64,000 bases of DNA from Chryseobacterium sp. ISL-80 (lineage in GTDB: Bacteria; Bacillota; Bacilli; Bacillales; Cytobacillaceae): NCBI GenBank assembly GCA_018613055.1, contig JAGGQZ010000003.1, positions 186,001 through 250,000 on the forward strand, given 5' to 3'. Made by a program: the position numbers and the translations under genes. Each line of letters begins with the position of its first letter. The first letter of the stretch is position 1. The notes under the pieces were generated by a model. It was not told where the DNA came from. It searched no databases and was given only the letters and a program-made list of their open reading frames with translations. Positions 1-11,186 of this stretch are shown one piece after another.

Positions 1-351
1 GCCTGCCAGGTCAATCGCAGCCGCCCTTTCAAATGAAAGCTCAATATTCGCCCGATGTGCAGCAATCAAGGCATTAACAACCCTATCCACATTACCCCCT
101 GCCAGATAGTGGCTCTCCAGCTGGTTTGTCGTTACATTCAAACCTGCTTTATGTGCTTTGATCATCGGATTGATGACCCTGCTTGGGATTACCCTTCTTA
201 ATCTCATTCCGATCAGCGTGAAAATGCTGACCCTTACACCCGCTGCCAAAGCTGAAATCCACAGCATCACCGGCACGAATGTCAGCAATACACCAAGGAA
301 AATGATCCCAAGTGCAACTGCAATTAATACAAACGCTGTACCTGCATCCAT
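1..351 (-). CDS. floA: Flotillin-like protein FloA, 5' part only
   Basis: The visible 117 residues are the N-terminus of FloA (YqfA), a membrane scaffold of functional membrane microdomains. After a short polar start there is one long hydrophobic segment (about residues 5-27, including [14 protein letters not shown]), then the conserved stretch with [24 protein letters not shown] and [21 protein letters not shown]. The ATG at 351 is preceded by AGGAGG at 8 nt. The C-terminal two thirds lie outside the window. It follows nfeD on the same strand 142 nt downstream, the usual NfeD-flotillin pairing, and probably shares its sigma-W-type promoter. Confidence 0.95.
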   Translation of the reverse strand, partial: MDAGTAFVLIAVALGIIFLGVLLTFVPVMLWISALAAGVRVSIFTLIGMRLRRVIPSRVINPMIKAHKAGLNVTTNQLESHYLAGGNVDRVVNALIAAHRANIELSFERAAAIDLAG

Positions 352-493
352 TTGAACTGCCTCCTAAAAATTATATTCCCCAGGCTTTTGATCTTCAGTG
401 TTAGAAAATCGATCGATCAATGCCTTTGGTTTTATCTCTACTTGTTATGGTTTTTCATCGTTTTGTTTTGTAAAATCACAATGAAAATCCAAA

Positions 494-1813
494 TTAGATT
501 TCATCAATCTCTCTTACTACGATTCTTGAACCTTCTGTTTTGACAATCCTTACTTTTTTTCCTTTTGGAACAAAGCCGCCCTCGCTGACCACATCAATGC
601 GTTCATCCTCGACAATGATGGTGCCTGAAGGCCTGAGAGGCGTCAGAGTCACCCCTTCTACTCCAATCAGTTCCAGACGATTCTTATTCGACACATAGCC
701 TTTTTCAGTGCTTGTTGAATCGGTCAGTATGATTCTCTTAAAAAATTTCATCTTTTTTCCAAACACCCTTATCATCAAAATAGATAAAACAATGGACGCT
801 GTCAAGGCAACCAATAAAGAGATCCCCATATGGACCACATTATCCGATGCCATAAAAAAGCTCGCTACAATGGCCAGTAAACCAATGACTCCGGTAATTC
901 CGCCTGGGATGAACAACTCGAGCAGGATCAACCCGACTCCGAGCGCAAACAGGATCAATGTTTCAAAACCGGCCAGTCCGGCAACCATATGTCCATAGAA
1001 GAATAATAGCAGCGCTGATAAACCAGCAATACCCGGCAGTCCAAAACCAGGAGAGTAAAGCTCAAGGACCAAACCAAGGCTGCCAATTGTCATGAGGATC
1101 GGGATCACAACAGGATGGGTGATGAATCTCGCCAGCTTTTCCGCGAAAGTTTCGTCCACATTCCTGATTTCGGCATCCTCATAGCCCAGTTTATCCAGCA
1201 ATTCATTGAGATTTTTGACTGTTCCTTCCGAATATCCCACATCAAGCGCTGTTTCTGTCGTTAAGGTTAGTAATTTCCCCTTACCTGCCCCGAGTTCAGG
1301 AAGATCGATGCTATCGTCCGCCATCGCCTGGGCGTATATCGGATCTCTCCCACTTTCAACAGCTGCAGCTTTCATGGCTGCGAACCAGTAAGACTCTGCC
1401 TTCTTTCCAGCAGTATTGCCCTGCTGGTCGATGATTGCAGCCGATCCCATCGTAGCCCCAGGAACCATATAAATCTCATCTGCATTCAGGGAAATATAAG
1501 CACCGGCGGATAATGCTTTTTTATTGACGAAGGCCACTGTTTTCAAGTCAGTTCCCGTCAACAATTTTCCGATCCCATCAGCGGCATCGACAGCTCCGCC
1601 AGGTGTATGCACATCAAAAATGATTGCTTCCGCACCGGCCTCTTCAGCCTCTCCCACCGCTCTTTTCAGGAAGGAAAGCAGGCCTTTTTCCACCGTTTCT
1701 TCAATCGGCACCACATAAACCACTTTTTGGTCAGCATCCGCAGTGAAAGGATTGACCAGACTGGCCAGTGACAAGAGGATGATGATGCTGGCAATCACTG
1801 ATTTGATTTTCAA
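494..1813 (-). CDS. NfeD-family membrane-bound serine protease-like protein (YqeZ)
   Basis: Long-form NfeD protein, partner of the flotillin FloA. It has a signal-like hydrophobic N-terminus (about residues 5-22), a ClpP-like protease domain with the HTPGG motif (residues 69-73) and a candidate nucleophile Ser102 in ALSAGAYIS, then several membrane segments (about 235-365) and a C-terminal OB-fold NfeD domain. The frame is open further upstream, but I chose the TTG at 1813 because GGAGGT lies 6 nt before it and because a sigma-W-type promoter (1855-1881) would start transcription near 1848. In B. subtilis the homologous operon belongs to the sigma-W envelope-stress regulon. Whether this copy is proteolytically active is not shown. 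Confidence 0.9.
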   Translation of the reverse strand: MKIKSVIASIIILLSLASLVNPFTADADQKVVYVVPIEETVEKGLLSFLKRAVGEAEEAGAEAIIFDVHTPGGAVDAADGIGKLLTGTDLKTVAFVNKKALSAGAYISLNADEIYMVPGATMGSAAIIDQQGNTAGKKAESYWFAAMKAAAVESGRDPIYAQAMADDSIDLPELGAGKGKLLTLTTETALDVGYSEGTVKNLNELLDKLGYEDAEIRNVDETFAEKLARFITHPVVIPILMTIGSLGLVLELYSPGFGLPGIAGLSALLLFFYGHMVAGLAGFETLILFALGVGLILLELFIPGGITGVIGLLAIVASFFMASDNVVHMGISLLVALTASIVLSILMIRVFGKKMKFFKRIILTDSTSTEKGYVSNKNRLELIGVEGVTLTPLRPSGTIIVEDERIDVVSEGGFVPKGKKVRIVKTEGSRIVVREIDEI

Positions 1814-1854
1814 TTCGGCACCTCCATTCATTAAAAATAAGGCCATAGTGGTAA

Positions 1855-1881
1855 TACGCATGGGTACACCAAAAGGTTTCA
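1855..1881 (-). promoter_or_regulatory. Sigma-W-type promoter of nfeD-floA
   Basis: On the minus strand TGAAACCTTTT (TGAAAC at 1881-1876) is followed after 17 nt by CGTA (1858-1855). This matches the sigma-W pattern TGAAAC - 16/17 nt - CGTA, including the T-rich run after the -35 box. It lies about 40 nt before the nfeD start. Sigma-W control of yqeZ-yqfA is established in B. subtilis; control here is inferred from the motif. Confidence 0.75.
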
Positions 1882-2020
1882 ATGTTTTTTTACAGATTTG
1901 CTAATTATGTATTTTGAAATGGGGGCTCTTGGATCCTGCAAACTGTAGTGTGGAATGTAATGGGTTCCATGCAGCAACCATAACACATGAATCATGCTGG
2001 TCTACCTTTTATTATGCGCT

Positions 2021-2049
2021 AAAAAGGCCGCAAGAGCATCCTGCGGCCT
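2021..2049 (-). terminator. Rho-independent terminator after yqeY
   Basis: Stem GGCCGCA/TGCGGCC with a 9-nt loop, followed on the minus strand by TTTTT. It lies 10 nt after the yqeY stop codon. Confidence 0.85.
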
Positions 2050-2058
2050 TCGAGCTTT

Positions 2059-2505
2059 TTATGAAAGGTGTTGTTGTACAAGTTTATTAACGAGAGATCC
2101 GTCTGCTTTGCCTTTTACTTTAGGCATAAGGACAGCCATTACTCTACCCATATCGGCTTTCGATGCCGCACCGGTCTCTGCGATAGCTTCTTTGACGATT
2201 TCCGTCACTTCTTCTTCGCTAAGCTGCTGTGGCATGTAAACTTCGACATGCTTTAGTTCTGTTTGTATCTTTTCAACGAGGTCTTGACGACCAGCTTTTT
2301 CAAATTCCTGGAGGGAATCTTTGCGTTGTTTCACTTCACGAGAAAGTACAGTTAACTCTTCTTCTTCGGATAATTCCTGCTTGCCAAACTTGATTGCTTC
2401 GTTCTGCAGGGATGCTTTGACCATCCGAATCGTCGTGAGTCTGTCCTTTTCTTTGTTCTTCATCGCTTGTTTCATATCATTATTTAAACGCTCGAGCAGG
2501 CTCAA
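2059..2505 (-). CDS. yqeY: GatB/YqeY-domain protein YqeY
   Basis: 148-residue all-helical protein of the YqeY family, related to the C-terminal tail domain of GatB, the tRNA-dependent amidotransferase subunit. The family signature runs from [20 protein letters not shown] through [21 protein letters not shown] to the C-terminal [19 protein letters not shown]. Start is a TTG with GGAGGGTGG 7 nt upstream. It lies 17 nt downstream of rpsU, the common rpsU-yqeY pair. A role in tRNA-related metabolism is suggested by the domain but has not been established. Confidence 0.93.
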   Translation of the reverse strand: MSLLERLNNDMKQAMKNKEKDRLTTIRMVKASLQNEAIKFGKQELSEEEELTVLSREVKQRKDSLQEFEKAGRQDLVEKIQTELKHVEVYMPQQLSEEEVTEIVKEAIAETGAASKADMGRVMAVLMPKVKGKADGSLVNKLVQQHLS

Positions 2506-2522
2506 GTTAATTCCACCCTCTC

Positions 2523-2696
2523 TTAGAACTTGCGTTTTCTAGCAGCTTCAGACTTTTTCTTACGCTTTACACTAGGTTTTTCGTAGAATTCGCGCTTTCT
2601 AGCTTCTTGGATAGTACCTGATTTAGATACAGTACGTTTGAAGCGTCGAAGAGCATCTTCAAGCGATTCGTTTTTACGAACGACAGTTTTAGACAT
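2523..2696 (-). CDS. rpsU: 30S ribosomal protein S21
   Basis: 57-residue basic protein starting [21 protein letters not shown] and ending in the Arg/Lys-rich RKRKF tail typical of bS21. The length equals the family norm. The ATG at 2696 follows a strong GGAGGGAGGG site; the upstream in-frame extension has no support. It is the first gene of the rpsU-yqeY unit, with a near-consensus sigma-A promoter at 2763-2791. S21 sits near the anti-Shine-Dalgarno end of 16S rRNA and aids initiation. Confidence 0.97.
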   Translation of the reverse strand: MSKTVVRKNESLEDALRRFKRTVSKSGTIQEARKREFYEKPSVKRKKKSEAARKRKF

Positions 2697-2762
2697 TCTC
2701 TTTCCCTCCCTCCGAGCACAACACACTAACACCAAAACACATGGGATACCATGTACCTTGCA

Positions 2763-2791
2763 ATTATAATATATCACTGGCAAGAGGTCAA
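2763..2791 (-). promoter_or_regulatory. Sigma-A promoter of rpsU
   Basis: Minus strand TTGACC (2791-2786), 17-nt spacer, TATAAT (2768-2763), about 65 nt before the rpsU start. Confidence 0.8.
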
Positions 2792-2906
2792 CTGTATTTA
2801 GCCCTTGTTTTAAATTATGTATTTTCGCCCTCAACTATCCTGAAAAAAGAAAATCCATGCATGTCCCTTTTTCCTTTTCATACATTTAAATGAAAGGATG
2901 GTGCTC

Positions 2907-3833
2907 ATGGTCTATCTGCTATTATTTCTTCTTTTTCTCACTGTATTTATCGGAGGTATGACCCTGCTCCGGAGAGGCTTGTTCGAGCTTTCAGCAAGCA
3001 GGATGAAAAACTGGCTGGCTCTTATGACAGATACACCAATAAAGGGAATGATAGCCGGAATGATAGTGACGGCTTTTTTACACAGCAGTTCTGCTGTCAT
3101 GGTCATTACAATCGGTTTGATTTCTGCTGGCCTGCTAAGATTTTCGCAATCAATCGGCATCATTCTTGGATCCAATATCGGGACAACCTTCACTCTCGAA
3201 ATCATAACTTTCAACATTGACGCATTCATCGTGCCCTTTGCGATCATCGGAGCGATTCTATTGGTTTTTCGCAACCGAACCTGGCAAAATTTTGGCGCGA
3301 TTTCTTTTGGCATCGCCGCTATTTTTGCAGCCATGCGCGGCTTCACCTTTCTCGCCGACCCTGTAACAAGTATGCCGGTAGTTGAACAAGCACTCGTCAA
3401 TTTGAACAACAGTCATTGGATCAGCATAGTTACCGGTACTGTTTTAACAGCAATCATCCAATCCAGCACCGCGATGACCGGGATCGTCATGGGATTCTTG
3501 TCAGAAGGAACATTATCGATGGACTCCGCCATAGCCGCCATGCTTGGCGCCAATATCGGGACGTGTATTACCGCTCTGCTTGCATCGATTGGCGCTGGCA
3601 AAGAGGCAAGACTGACGGCTTTTGCCCATGTATGGCTGAACATTGCAGGAGCAGCCTTGTTTTTCCCCTTCATTGGCCAGATTGCGGCACTGGCCCCTTT
3701 GACAGCCGACAGGCCTGAAGTCCAGCTGGCGCATGTCAGCGTCGTTTATAACATACTCGCTTCATTGCTGGTTCTGCCTGTCGCCGAAAAATTCGGGGTG
3801 ATGATTGAAGTGATTCATGGGAAGAATCGGTGA
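2907..3833 (+). CDS. Na/Pi-cotransporter family protein YqeW
   Basis: 308-residue membrane protein of the Na+/phosphate symporter (NptA/PNaS) family. It shows the two inverted-repeat QSS-type signatures of the family: FLHSSSAVMVITIGLISAG in the first half and AIIQSSTAMTGIVMGFLSEG in the second, each followed by a LG(S/A)NIGTT/C motif. About eight hydrophobic segments cover the whole protein. I take the second ATG (2907), which has AAGGATGG at proper distance; the ATG at 2898 has no spacing from its AAAGG. It is monocistronic on the plus strand, convergent with mtaB. Substrate specificity is inferred from family. Confidence 0.88.
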   Translation: MVYLLLFLLFLTVFIGGMTLLRRGLFELSASRMKNWLALMTDTPIKGMIAGMIVTAFLHSSSAVMVITIGLISAGLLRFSQSIGIILGSNIGTTFTLEIITFNIDAFIVPFAIIGAILLVFRNRTWQNFGAISFGIAAIFAAMRGFTFLADPVTSMPVVEQALVNLNNSHWISIVTGTVLTAIIQSSTAMTGIVMGFLSEGTLSMDSAIAAMLGANIGTCITALLASIGAGKEARLTAFAHVWLNIAGAALFFPFIGQIAALAPLTADRPEVQLAHVSVVYNILASLLVLPVAEKFGVMIEVIHGKNR

Positions 3834-3879
3834 GCTGGGGTCTATTGAAGCTGCCTGGTGGTGGATATATATTATAACC

Positions 3880-3990
3880 TGGATGTGGTCGATATTTTTC
3901 AAAATCCGTCGATAAAATCTGAAATGTGGTCGAAATATTTCAGAATCCGATGATAAAACTTGAAATGTGGTCGATATAATTAAATTTTCG
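3880..3990. repeat. 41-bp intergenic direct repeat, about 2.5 copies
   Basis: Downstream of yqeW a 41-bp unit beginning GTGGTCGATA and ending CTGAAAT is present twice with a few substitutions, and a third partial copy GTGGTCGATATAATT follows. Each unit contains two CGATA/GATGATA-like cores. It lies in the convergent gap between yqeW and mtaB, before the mtaB terminator, and contains no ORF. Confidence 0.75.
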
Positions 3991-4074
3991 CCAATATCTT
4001 TTTAAATAGGTGATTCATCCTGGTATACGGTTGCAGTTTGCGTCGCAGCAAAGATGATTTTATGAAAATATCAC

Positions 4075-4104
4075 AAAAAAGAGCTGGCATTTGGCCAGCT
4101 CTTT
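4075..4104 (-). terminator. Terminator of the hrcA-dnaK-mtaB transcript
   Basis: Minus strand AAAGAGCTGGC / GCCAGCTC stem followed by TTTTTT, 10 nt after the mtaB stop codon. Confidence 0.88.
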
Positions 4105-4113
4105 GCAATTTCC

Positions 4114-5466
4114 TTATATAACAGCTTGTTCTGCTGCGATTTCATCTTCAAGCACGCGTACGAATTGGCCTTCATTGTAAGGATATCCAGATTTTATAAT
4201 CTTCACCTTGACGATTTTACCGACCATATCCTCAGCAACAGGGAAAACAACCTTTAGATAGTTGTCTGTGTACCCAACATAAAGCCCGCTTTCTGGAGCT
4301 TCTTTGTAAAGTTCCTCAGGAATTACTTCCAGTACGTCATCCTCAAACTGTGAAGCATATTCCTTTGCAAGCTGGTCAGATAGTTCAATCAAGCGGTGAA
4401 CTCGTTCGTTCTTTACCTCTTCATCAACCTGGTCATCCATTCTTGCGGCAGGAGTACCTGTCCGTTTTGAATATGGGAAGACATGAAGTTCTGAGAATTT
4501 GTGCTCTTTTACAAAGTTAAAAGTCTCCATGAATTCTTCTTCTGTTTCACCAGGGAATCCCACGATGACATCAGAAGTGACTGCCAGACCCGGCAGTACT
4601 TCTTTAAGACGATCAAGACGCTCTCCGAAAAATTCCATCGTGTACTTGCGGCGCATTCTTTTCAAGACGGTATCAGATCCGGATTGAAGCGGAATGTGCA
4701 GGTGACGGACGATGATATTGGACTGGTCGATTACTTCAATCACTTCGTCAGTAATCTGGCTTGCCTCGATAGAAGAGATACGCAGACGCTTAATCCCTTT
4801 TACTTGTGCCTCTAAATCTCTCAGCAATGCTGCGAGATTATAATCCTTCATATCTTCGCCATAGCCGCCTGTATGGATGCCTGTAAGGACAATTTCCTTA
4901 TAGCCGGCATCAACAAGCTGCTGAGCCTGGCGAATGACTTCCTGCGGATCGCGGGATCTCATCAGACCGCGTGCCCATGGAATGATACAGAAAGTACAAA
5001 AGTTGTTGCAGCCTTCCTGGATTTTCAATGACGCTCTTGTACGATCCGTGAAGGCAGGTACGTCAAGCTCTTCATATACACGGTTCTTCATGATGTTGCC
5101 GACAGCATTGATTGGCTGGCGTTCTTGCTTGTACTGCTCGATATATTCAAGCATTTTCACACGGTCCTGAGTTCCAACGACAATGTCAACTCCAGGAATC
5201 GCCATGATTTCTGCAGGTGATGTCTGGGCGTAGCAGCCGGTTACACAAATAACAGCGTCCGGATTTTTGCGGACAGCGCGGCGGATGACCTGGCGGCTCT
5301 TTTTATCCCCAGTATTCGTGACAGTACATGTGTTGATAACGTAGACGTCAGAGATCGATTCAAAATCCACTCTTTCGTATCCTTGTTCCTTGAATAATTG
5401 CCAGATGGCTTCTGTTTCGTAATGGTTAACCTTGCAACCTAATGTATGAAAAGCAACTGCAGGCAT
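4114..5466 (-). CDS. mtaB: tRNA (N6-threonylcarbamoyladenosine-2-)methylthiotransferase MtaB
   Basis: Radical-SAM methylthiotransferase that converts t6A37 to ms2t6A37 in tRNAs reading ANN codons. The UPF0004 N-terminal domain carries one iron-sulfur cluster (Cys11 in HTLGCKVN, Cys47 in INTCTVT, Cys78 in VTGCYA). The radical-SAM core has CNNFCTFC (Cys153, Cys157, Cys160), and a C-terminal TRAM-like region follows. 450 residues, normal length. The ATG at 5466 is preceded by GAGGTG at 6 nt; this removes the apparent overlap with rsmE. It is the last gene of the heat-shock operon, as yqeV is in B. subtilis. Confidence 0.95.
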   Translation of the reverse strand: MPAVAFHTLGCKVNHYETEAIWQLFKEQGYERVDFESISDVYVINTCTVTNTGDKKSRQVIRRAVRKNPDAVICVTGCYAQTSPAEIMAIPGVDIVVGTQDRVKMLEYIEQYKQERQPINAVGNIMKNRVYEELDVPAFTDRTRASLKIQEGCNNFCTFCIIPWARGLMRSRDPQEVIRQAQQLVDAGYKEIVLTGIHTGGYGEDMKDYNLAALLRDLEAQVKGIKRLRISSIEASQITDEVIEVIDQSNIIVRHLHIPLQSGSDTVLKRMRRKYTMEFFGERLDRLKEVLPGLAVTSDVIVGFPGETEEEFMETFNFVKEHKFSELHVFPYSKRTGTPAARMDDQVDEEVKNERVHRLIELSDQLAKEYASQFEDDVLEVIPEELYKEAPESGLYVGYTDNYLKVVFPVAEDMVGKIVKVKIIKSGYPYNEGQFVRVLEDEIAAEQAVI

Positions 5467-5471
5467 GATCT

Positions 5472-6221
5472 TCACCTCAATAGTTCAAAATGATAGGAAA
5501 CAGCAGACAATGCATAGAGCGGTGCTGTTTCAGTACGTAAAATTCGTGGTCCAAGACCACAAGCCATAAATCCATTTTCAGTTAAAAGATTGACTTCCTC
5601 GGCAGTCAATCCCCCTTCTGGGCCAAAAACAAACAGGAGACTTTCACCGTTCTCCATTTTCGAGAGAGCCGCAGACAGGACAGATGCTTCCCCGGTTTTT
5701 GCCTCTTCCTCATAGGCAATTAGCTTATAAGTATAATCATCGGCATGCTTGACTAATTGTTTTAGGCTGACCGGCTCCTTAACCGACGGTACAATATTGC
5801 GATGGGACTGTTCTGCCGCTTCTTTGGCTATCTTTTGCCAGCGTTCAACCTTTTTGCCAGCTTTCTTGCTGTCCCATTTCACAATCGAGCGGGATGCGGT
5901 GAAGGGGACAAATTCATAGGCACCCAGTTCAGTGCCTTTTTGAATGATCAATTCGAGCTTATCCCCTTTGGGCAGACCGCTCGCAATCACGACATGGACG
6001 GGAAGCTCCCTCGTCCCTTCCTCCCATTTTACAACGTTTGCCACAACCATTTCATCGGTAATTTCTTCAATCTGGCAAACTGCGCTTTTGCCATTGGGAA
6101 TAACGCAGATGATTTCATCCCCGGTCTTCATCCTCATCACTCGAACAATATGATGAAAATCATCGCCGCTAATACGGAATTGCTCCTGACTTTCTTGATC
6201 GTCAATAAAGTAACGCTGCAT
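5472..6221 (-). CDS. rsmE: 16S rRNA (uracil1498-N3)-methyltransferase RsmE
   Basis: SPOUT-class methyltransferase that methylates U1498 in the decoding region of 16S rRNA. Start MQRYFIDDQ matches the family; earlier in-frame codons are not supported by a binding site. The N-terminal PUA-like domain is followed by the SPOUT fold with the knot motifs LLFVFGPEGGLTAEEV and GLGPRILRTETAPLYALS near the C-terminus. 249 residues. It lies 5 nt upstream of mtaB and 76 nt downstream of prmA, with a terminator-like hairpin between prmA and rsmE that may reduce distal expression. Confidence 0.95.
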   Translation of the reverse strand: MQRYFIDDQESQEQFRISGDDFHHIVRVMRMKTGDEIICVIPNGKSAVCQIEEITDEMVVANVVKWEEGTRELPVHVVIASGLPKGDKLELIIQKGTELGAYEFVPFTASRSIVKWDSKKAGKKVERWQKIAKEAAEQSHRNIVPSVKEPVSLKQLVKHADDYTYKLIAYEEEAKTGEASVLSAALSKMENGESLLFVFGPEGGLTAEEVNLLTENGFMACGLGPRILRTETAPLYALSAVSYHFELLR

Positions 6222-6262
6222 CACAGCACCCGCCTTCAAAAAAAGCTGTTTTAAAAAGACAG

Positions 6263-6292
6263 AAAAAAGGGGTTAAGCTGTTCCCCTTTTTT
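6263..6292 (-). terminator. Terminator or attenuator between prmA and rsmE
   Basis: Perfect AAAAAAGGGG / CCCCTTTTTT stem with a 10-nt loop, directly after the prmA stop. Because rsmE and mtaB follow on the same strand, it may be a partial terminator inside the operon. Confidence 0.75.
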
Positions 6293-6297
6293 CTACA

Positions 6298-7236
6298 TTA
6301 TTTCTTTTTCCCGATAATCGCAACCCAGTCTTCCATTGTCATAATCTCTTCTATTTCAAAGCCTGCATTGATCATCGCATCTTTGACTACTTCTTTCTTC
6401 TGCTGGATGATTCCAGAAGTAATGAAATGACCGCCACTCTTGACGATTTTGCCTGCATCGTCAGCAAAACGGAGGATGACCTCTGCGAGTATATTCGCGA
6501 CAACAATATCGGCCCCTTCTGCTACTCCGTCAAGAAGGTTGTTTTGTGAAATGGTTGCAACATCATGGACTTTGTTGAGCTTGAGGTTAAGTTTCGCCAC
6601 CTGGACGGCTACATCATCGAGGTCCATCGCTTCCACTTTTCCTGCGCCTAGTTTCGCTGCGGCAATACTAAGGACACCAGAACCTGTTCCGACATCGACG
6701 ACCCGGTCGCCAGGGCGTACCGTTCTTTCCAGCGCCTGTATGCACATAACGGTTGTTGGATGGGTCCCCGTACCAAAAGCCATGCCTGGATCAAGTTCGA
6801 TGATCAGTTCGTCCGTATTCACTGGAGTGTACTCCTCCCAGGTAGGGACGATCGTGAACTTTTCAGAAATCTTCACAGGGTTATAGTACTTTTTCCAGGC
6901 AGTTGCCCATTCTTCCTCATTCACTTCGCTGATTGATACTTTATTCAATCCGATATCAATATTGTAGATGATCAGATTATTGATTGCTTCTTTAATTTCA
7001 TCGACTGTTTCTCCCAGGAAGCTGTTTACAGGGAGATACGCCTTGACGATGACGCCTTCTTCAGGATAATCATCTGGATTGAGTTGGTATATTTCCCCGA
7101 ACTGGTCCTCTCTTTCCTTCACAAGCTCAAGTGGATCTTCAATCACGACACCGCTTGCGCCTGCTTCATGCAGGATATTTGAAATCGGCTCAACCGCTTC
7201 ATTTGTTGTTAAGATGCTGATTTCGGACCATTTCAT
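6298..7236 (-). CDS. prmA: Ribosomal protein L11 methyltransferase
   Basis: 312-residue class I SAM methyltransferase that trimethylates ribosomal protein L11. The N-terminal substrate-recognition domain starts [20 protein letters not shown]. The SAM-binding core has [34 protein letters not shown] (motif I) and [11 protein letters not shown] (motif with the NIL triplet). It lies 19 nt after dnaJ in the heat-shock operon, as in B. subtilis (yqeT). Confidence 0.96.
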   Translation of the reverse strand: MKWSEISILTTNEAVEPISNILHEAGASGVVIEDPLELVKEREDQFGEIYQLNPDDYPEEGVIVKAYLPVNSFLGETVDEIKEAINNLIIYNIDIGLNKVSISEVNEEEWATAWKKYYNPVKISEKFTIVPTWEEYTPVNTDELIIELDPGMAFGTGTHPTTVMCIQALERTVRPGDRVVDVGTGSGVLSIAAAKLGAGKVEAMDLDDVAVQVAKLNLKLNKVHDVATISQNNLLDGVAEGADIVVANILAEVILRFADDAGKIVKSGGHFITSGIIQQKKEVVKDAMINAGFEIEEIMTMEDWVAIIGKKK

Positions 7237-7255
7237 TTATACCAACTCCATTCGA

Positions 7256-8383
7256 TTAATCACCTTTAATGGCGCGTTTCACTTTTGAAAAAAAGCTTTC
7301 CTCTTGCTCTCCAAGTGGAGATTGCCCGCTAACTTCCGCAAACTCGCGCAACAGCTGTTTTTGTTTTTCAGACAGCTTTGTCGGAGTCACGATTCGTACG
7401 AGGACATGCTGGTCTCCTGTACCATAGCCGCGGACATTCGGAACTCCTTTGCCCTTCAAGCGGAATTTGGTTCCAGTCTGTGTTCCTGCAGGCACTTTCA
7501 GCTTTACCTTGCCGTGCAGTGTCGGTACTTCGACTTCGTCACCAAGCGATGCCTGGACAAATGTGATTGGCATTTCACAATAAATGTCATCACCGTCACG
7601 CTCGAAAAATTCATGCGACCTGATGTGGAAGACAATATAAAGATCTCCTGGAGGTCCGCCGTTAATTCCAGCTTCCCCTTTTCCAGCCACTCTCAACTGT
7701 TGGCCATCATCGACACCCGCCGGGATTTTAACATGAATCTTGTTTCTTCTCGTAACCTTCCCGGTACCAGAGCATGTTGAACATTTTTCTTTGATTTCCT
7801 TGCCTGTTCCATTACAGTAATGACACACTCGTCGGTTAACAATACGTCCAAACGGCGTGTTTTGCTCCACGCTGATCTGTCCGCTGCCATGACAGTGTTT
7901 ACAAGTATCCACTTTTGTACCCGGTTTTGCACCTGTTCCGTCACATGTGTCACATTCTTCTTCACGAGGAATCTCGATATCTGTTTCCTTGCCGAATACA
8001 GCTTCCTCGAATTTCAATGTCATCGTGTACTGAAGGTCAGCACCCTGTCTTGGCGCATTTGGATCACGACGTCTTCCGCCGCCTCCGCCAAAGAAGGAAT
8101 TGAAAATATCTTCAAAGCCGCCAAACCCGCCGCCGAAGTCAGCTCCGCCGCCAAAGCCCTGGTTAGGATCCACATGTCCGAACTGGTCATATTGGGCGCG
8201 CTTCTGATCGTCACTAAGGACCTCGTACGCTTCTTTTACTTCTTTGAACTTTTCATCTGCTCCCGGCTCTTTATTGATGTCCGGATGGAATTTTTTTGAA
8301 AGCTTGCGATAAGCTTTCTTTATTTCATCCTTGGTGGCCGAATTACTGACACCAAGGACTTCATAGTAATCCCGTTTACTCAT
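7256..8383 (-). CDS. dnaJ: Molecular chaperone DnaJ (Hsp40)
   Basis: Co-chaperone that stimulates DnaK ATPase and delivers substrates. It has a J-domain with His33-Pro34-Asp35, a Gly/Phe-rich linker with [17 protein letters not shown], a zinc-binding domain with four CxxCxGxG repeats ([32 protein letters not shown]) and the C-terminal substrate-binding domain. 375 residues. The ATG at 8383 has GGGAGTGG at 6 nt. It follows dnaK by 183 nt, a gap that holds a terminator-like hairpin. Confidence 0.97.
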   Translation of the reverse strand: MSKRDYYEVLGVSNSATKDEIKKAYRKLSKKFHPDINKEPGADEKFKEVKEAYEVLSDDQKRAQYDQFGHVDPNQGFGGGADFGGGFGGFEDIFNSFFGGGGGRRRDPNAPRQGADLQYTMTLKFEEAVFGKETDIEIPREEECDTCDGTGAKPGTKVDTCKHCHGSGQISVEQNTPFGRIVNRRVCHYCNGTGKEIKEKCSTCSGTGKVTRRNKIHVKIPAGVDDGQQLRVAGKGEAGINGGPPGDLYIVFHIRSHEFFERDGDDIYCEMPITFVQASLGDEVEVPTLHGKVKLKVPAGTQTGTKFRLKGKGVPNVRGYGTGDQHVLVRIVTPTKLSEKQKQLLREFAEVSGQSPLGEQEESFFSKVKRAIKGD

Positions 8384-8508
8384 GATTACCACTCCCGAAT
8401 CTTTTCACATAAAGATAATTCTAACATTCCCGTATATTCATACGCAATATTTAAAATATCTGTTCTGCGTTAATTTAGTTCTCTTTTTAGTTGAAGTTCT
8501 ATTACATG

Positions 8509-8548
8509 AAAAAAGCCAAAGCCAAGTAATACCTGACTTTGACTTTTT
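8509..8548 (-). terminator. Terminator-like hairpin between dnaK and dnaJ
   Basis: Minus strand AAAAAGTCAAAG...CTTTGGCTTTTTT, a long stem with G-U pairs ending in TTTTTT, 18 nt after the dnaK stop. It probably allows partial read-through into dnaJ. Confidence 0.75.
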
Positions 8549-8566
8549 GGTTGCTATCTAAATGTT

Positions 8567-10405
<1,839 letters not shown>

Positions 10406-10435
10406 TTACCTCCTGGTTCTTTTATGTAACCACTG

Positions 10436-11029
10436 TTATTGGTTCACTTTTACCATCGCTGGACGAATGATGCGGTCCTTCAGCATATAGCCTTTTTGGA
10501 ATTCTTCAACAACAATGTTAGGACCATAATTTTCATCTTCAGCCTGCATCACTGCCTGGTGAAGATGCGGGTCAAATTCTTTGCCTACTGCATCAATTAC
10601 TTCAACGCCTTCATTCTTAAGGGCGTCAAGCAAGCTGCGGTACACCATTTCCACTCCCTGTTTAAGAGATTTAGCCTGGTCATTATCCACATCCATCTTC
10701 AATGCACGTTCGAAGTTATCGATGGCCGGAAGCAGATCGGTAATAATGCTTTGGGCTCTATATTTAGCGCTCGCTTCAAGTTCAATCCTTGAACGGCGGC
10801 GGAAGTTGTCAAAATCAGCCTGAAGGCGCAAGTAACGGTTGTCGGCTTCCTCAAGCTTACCTTCCAACTCAGCGATTTTCTGCTCCATCGGATCCTGTTG
10901 CTCTTCCTCTTGAGCCGGAATATCTTCAGTCTGTTCAGAAGCTTCATTTTCGGCAAAAACCTCTTCAACCGTTTCTTCTTCTGTCTGGCTGTTCAATTCT
11001 TGCTCAGTGTTGTTTCTCTCTTCTGTCAC
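10436..11029 (-). CDS. grpE: Nucleotide exchange factor GrpE
   Basis: 197-residue homodimeric exchange factor for DnaK. An acidic, glutamate-rich N-terminal tail (residues 1-50) leads into a long coiled coil with [29 protein letters not shown] and the C-terminal beta domain with [14 protein letters not shown] and [16 protein letters not shown], the GrpE signature. Start is GTG with AGGTGA at 6 nt. It lies between hrcA and dnaK. Confidence 0.97.
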   Translation of the reverse strand: MTEERNNTEQELNSQTEEETVEEVFAENEASEQTEDIPAQEEEQQDPMEQKIAELEGKLEEADNRYLRLQADFDNFRRRSRIELEASAKYRAQSIITDLLPAIDNFERALKMDVDNDQAKSLKQGVEMVYRSLLDALKNEGVEVIDAVGKEFDPHLHQAVMQAEDENYGPNIVVEEFQKGYMLKDRIIRPAMVKVNQ

Positions 11030-11186
11030 GTTAACTCACCTCCCTCAAAGTATCGCGGCAATGATCACCAGCCGCTTATTCCAGGTTACCTGGATATATT
11101 TCAATGAAGCATAATCGCTTCAGTAGAAAACACATGACGATTCAGGATGGAACAGGCTGCTCCACCCTTAATCAATATTTCCATGC

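Noticed and set aside
3416-3734. Overlapping ORFs in other frames of yqeW and similar long shadow ORFs within dnaK, lepA, alaS and comEC
   Set aside because: They lie entirely inside well-supported genes, lack binding sites and show no family features.
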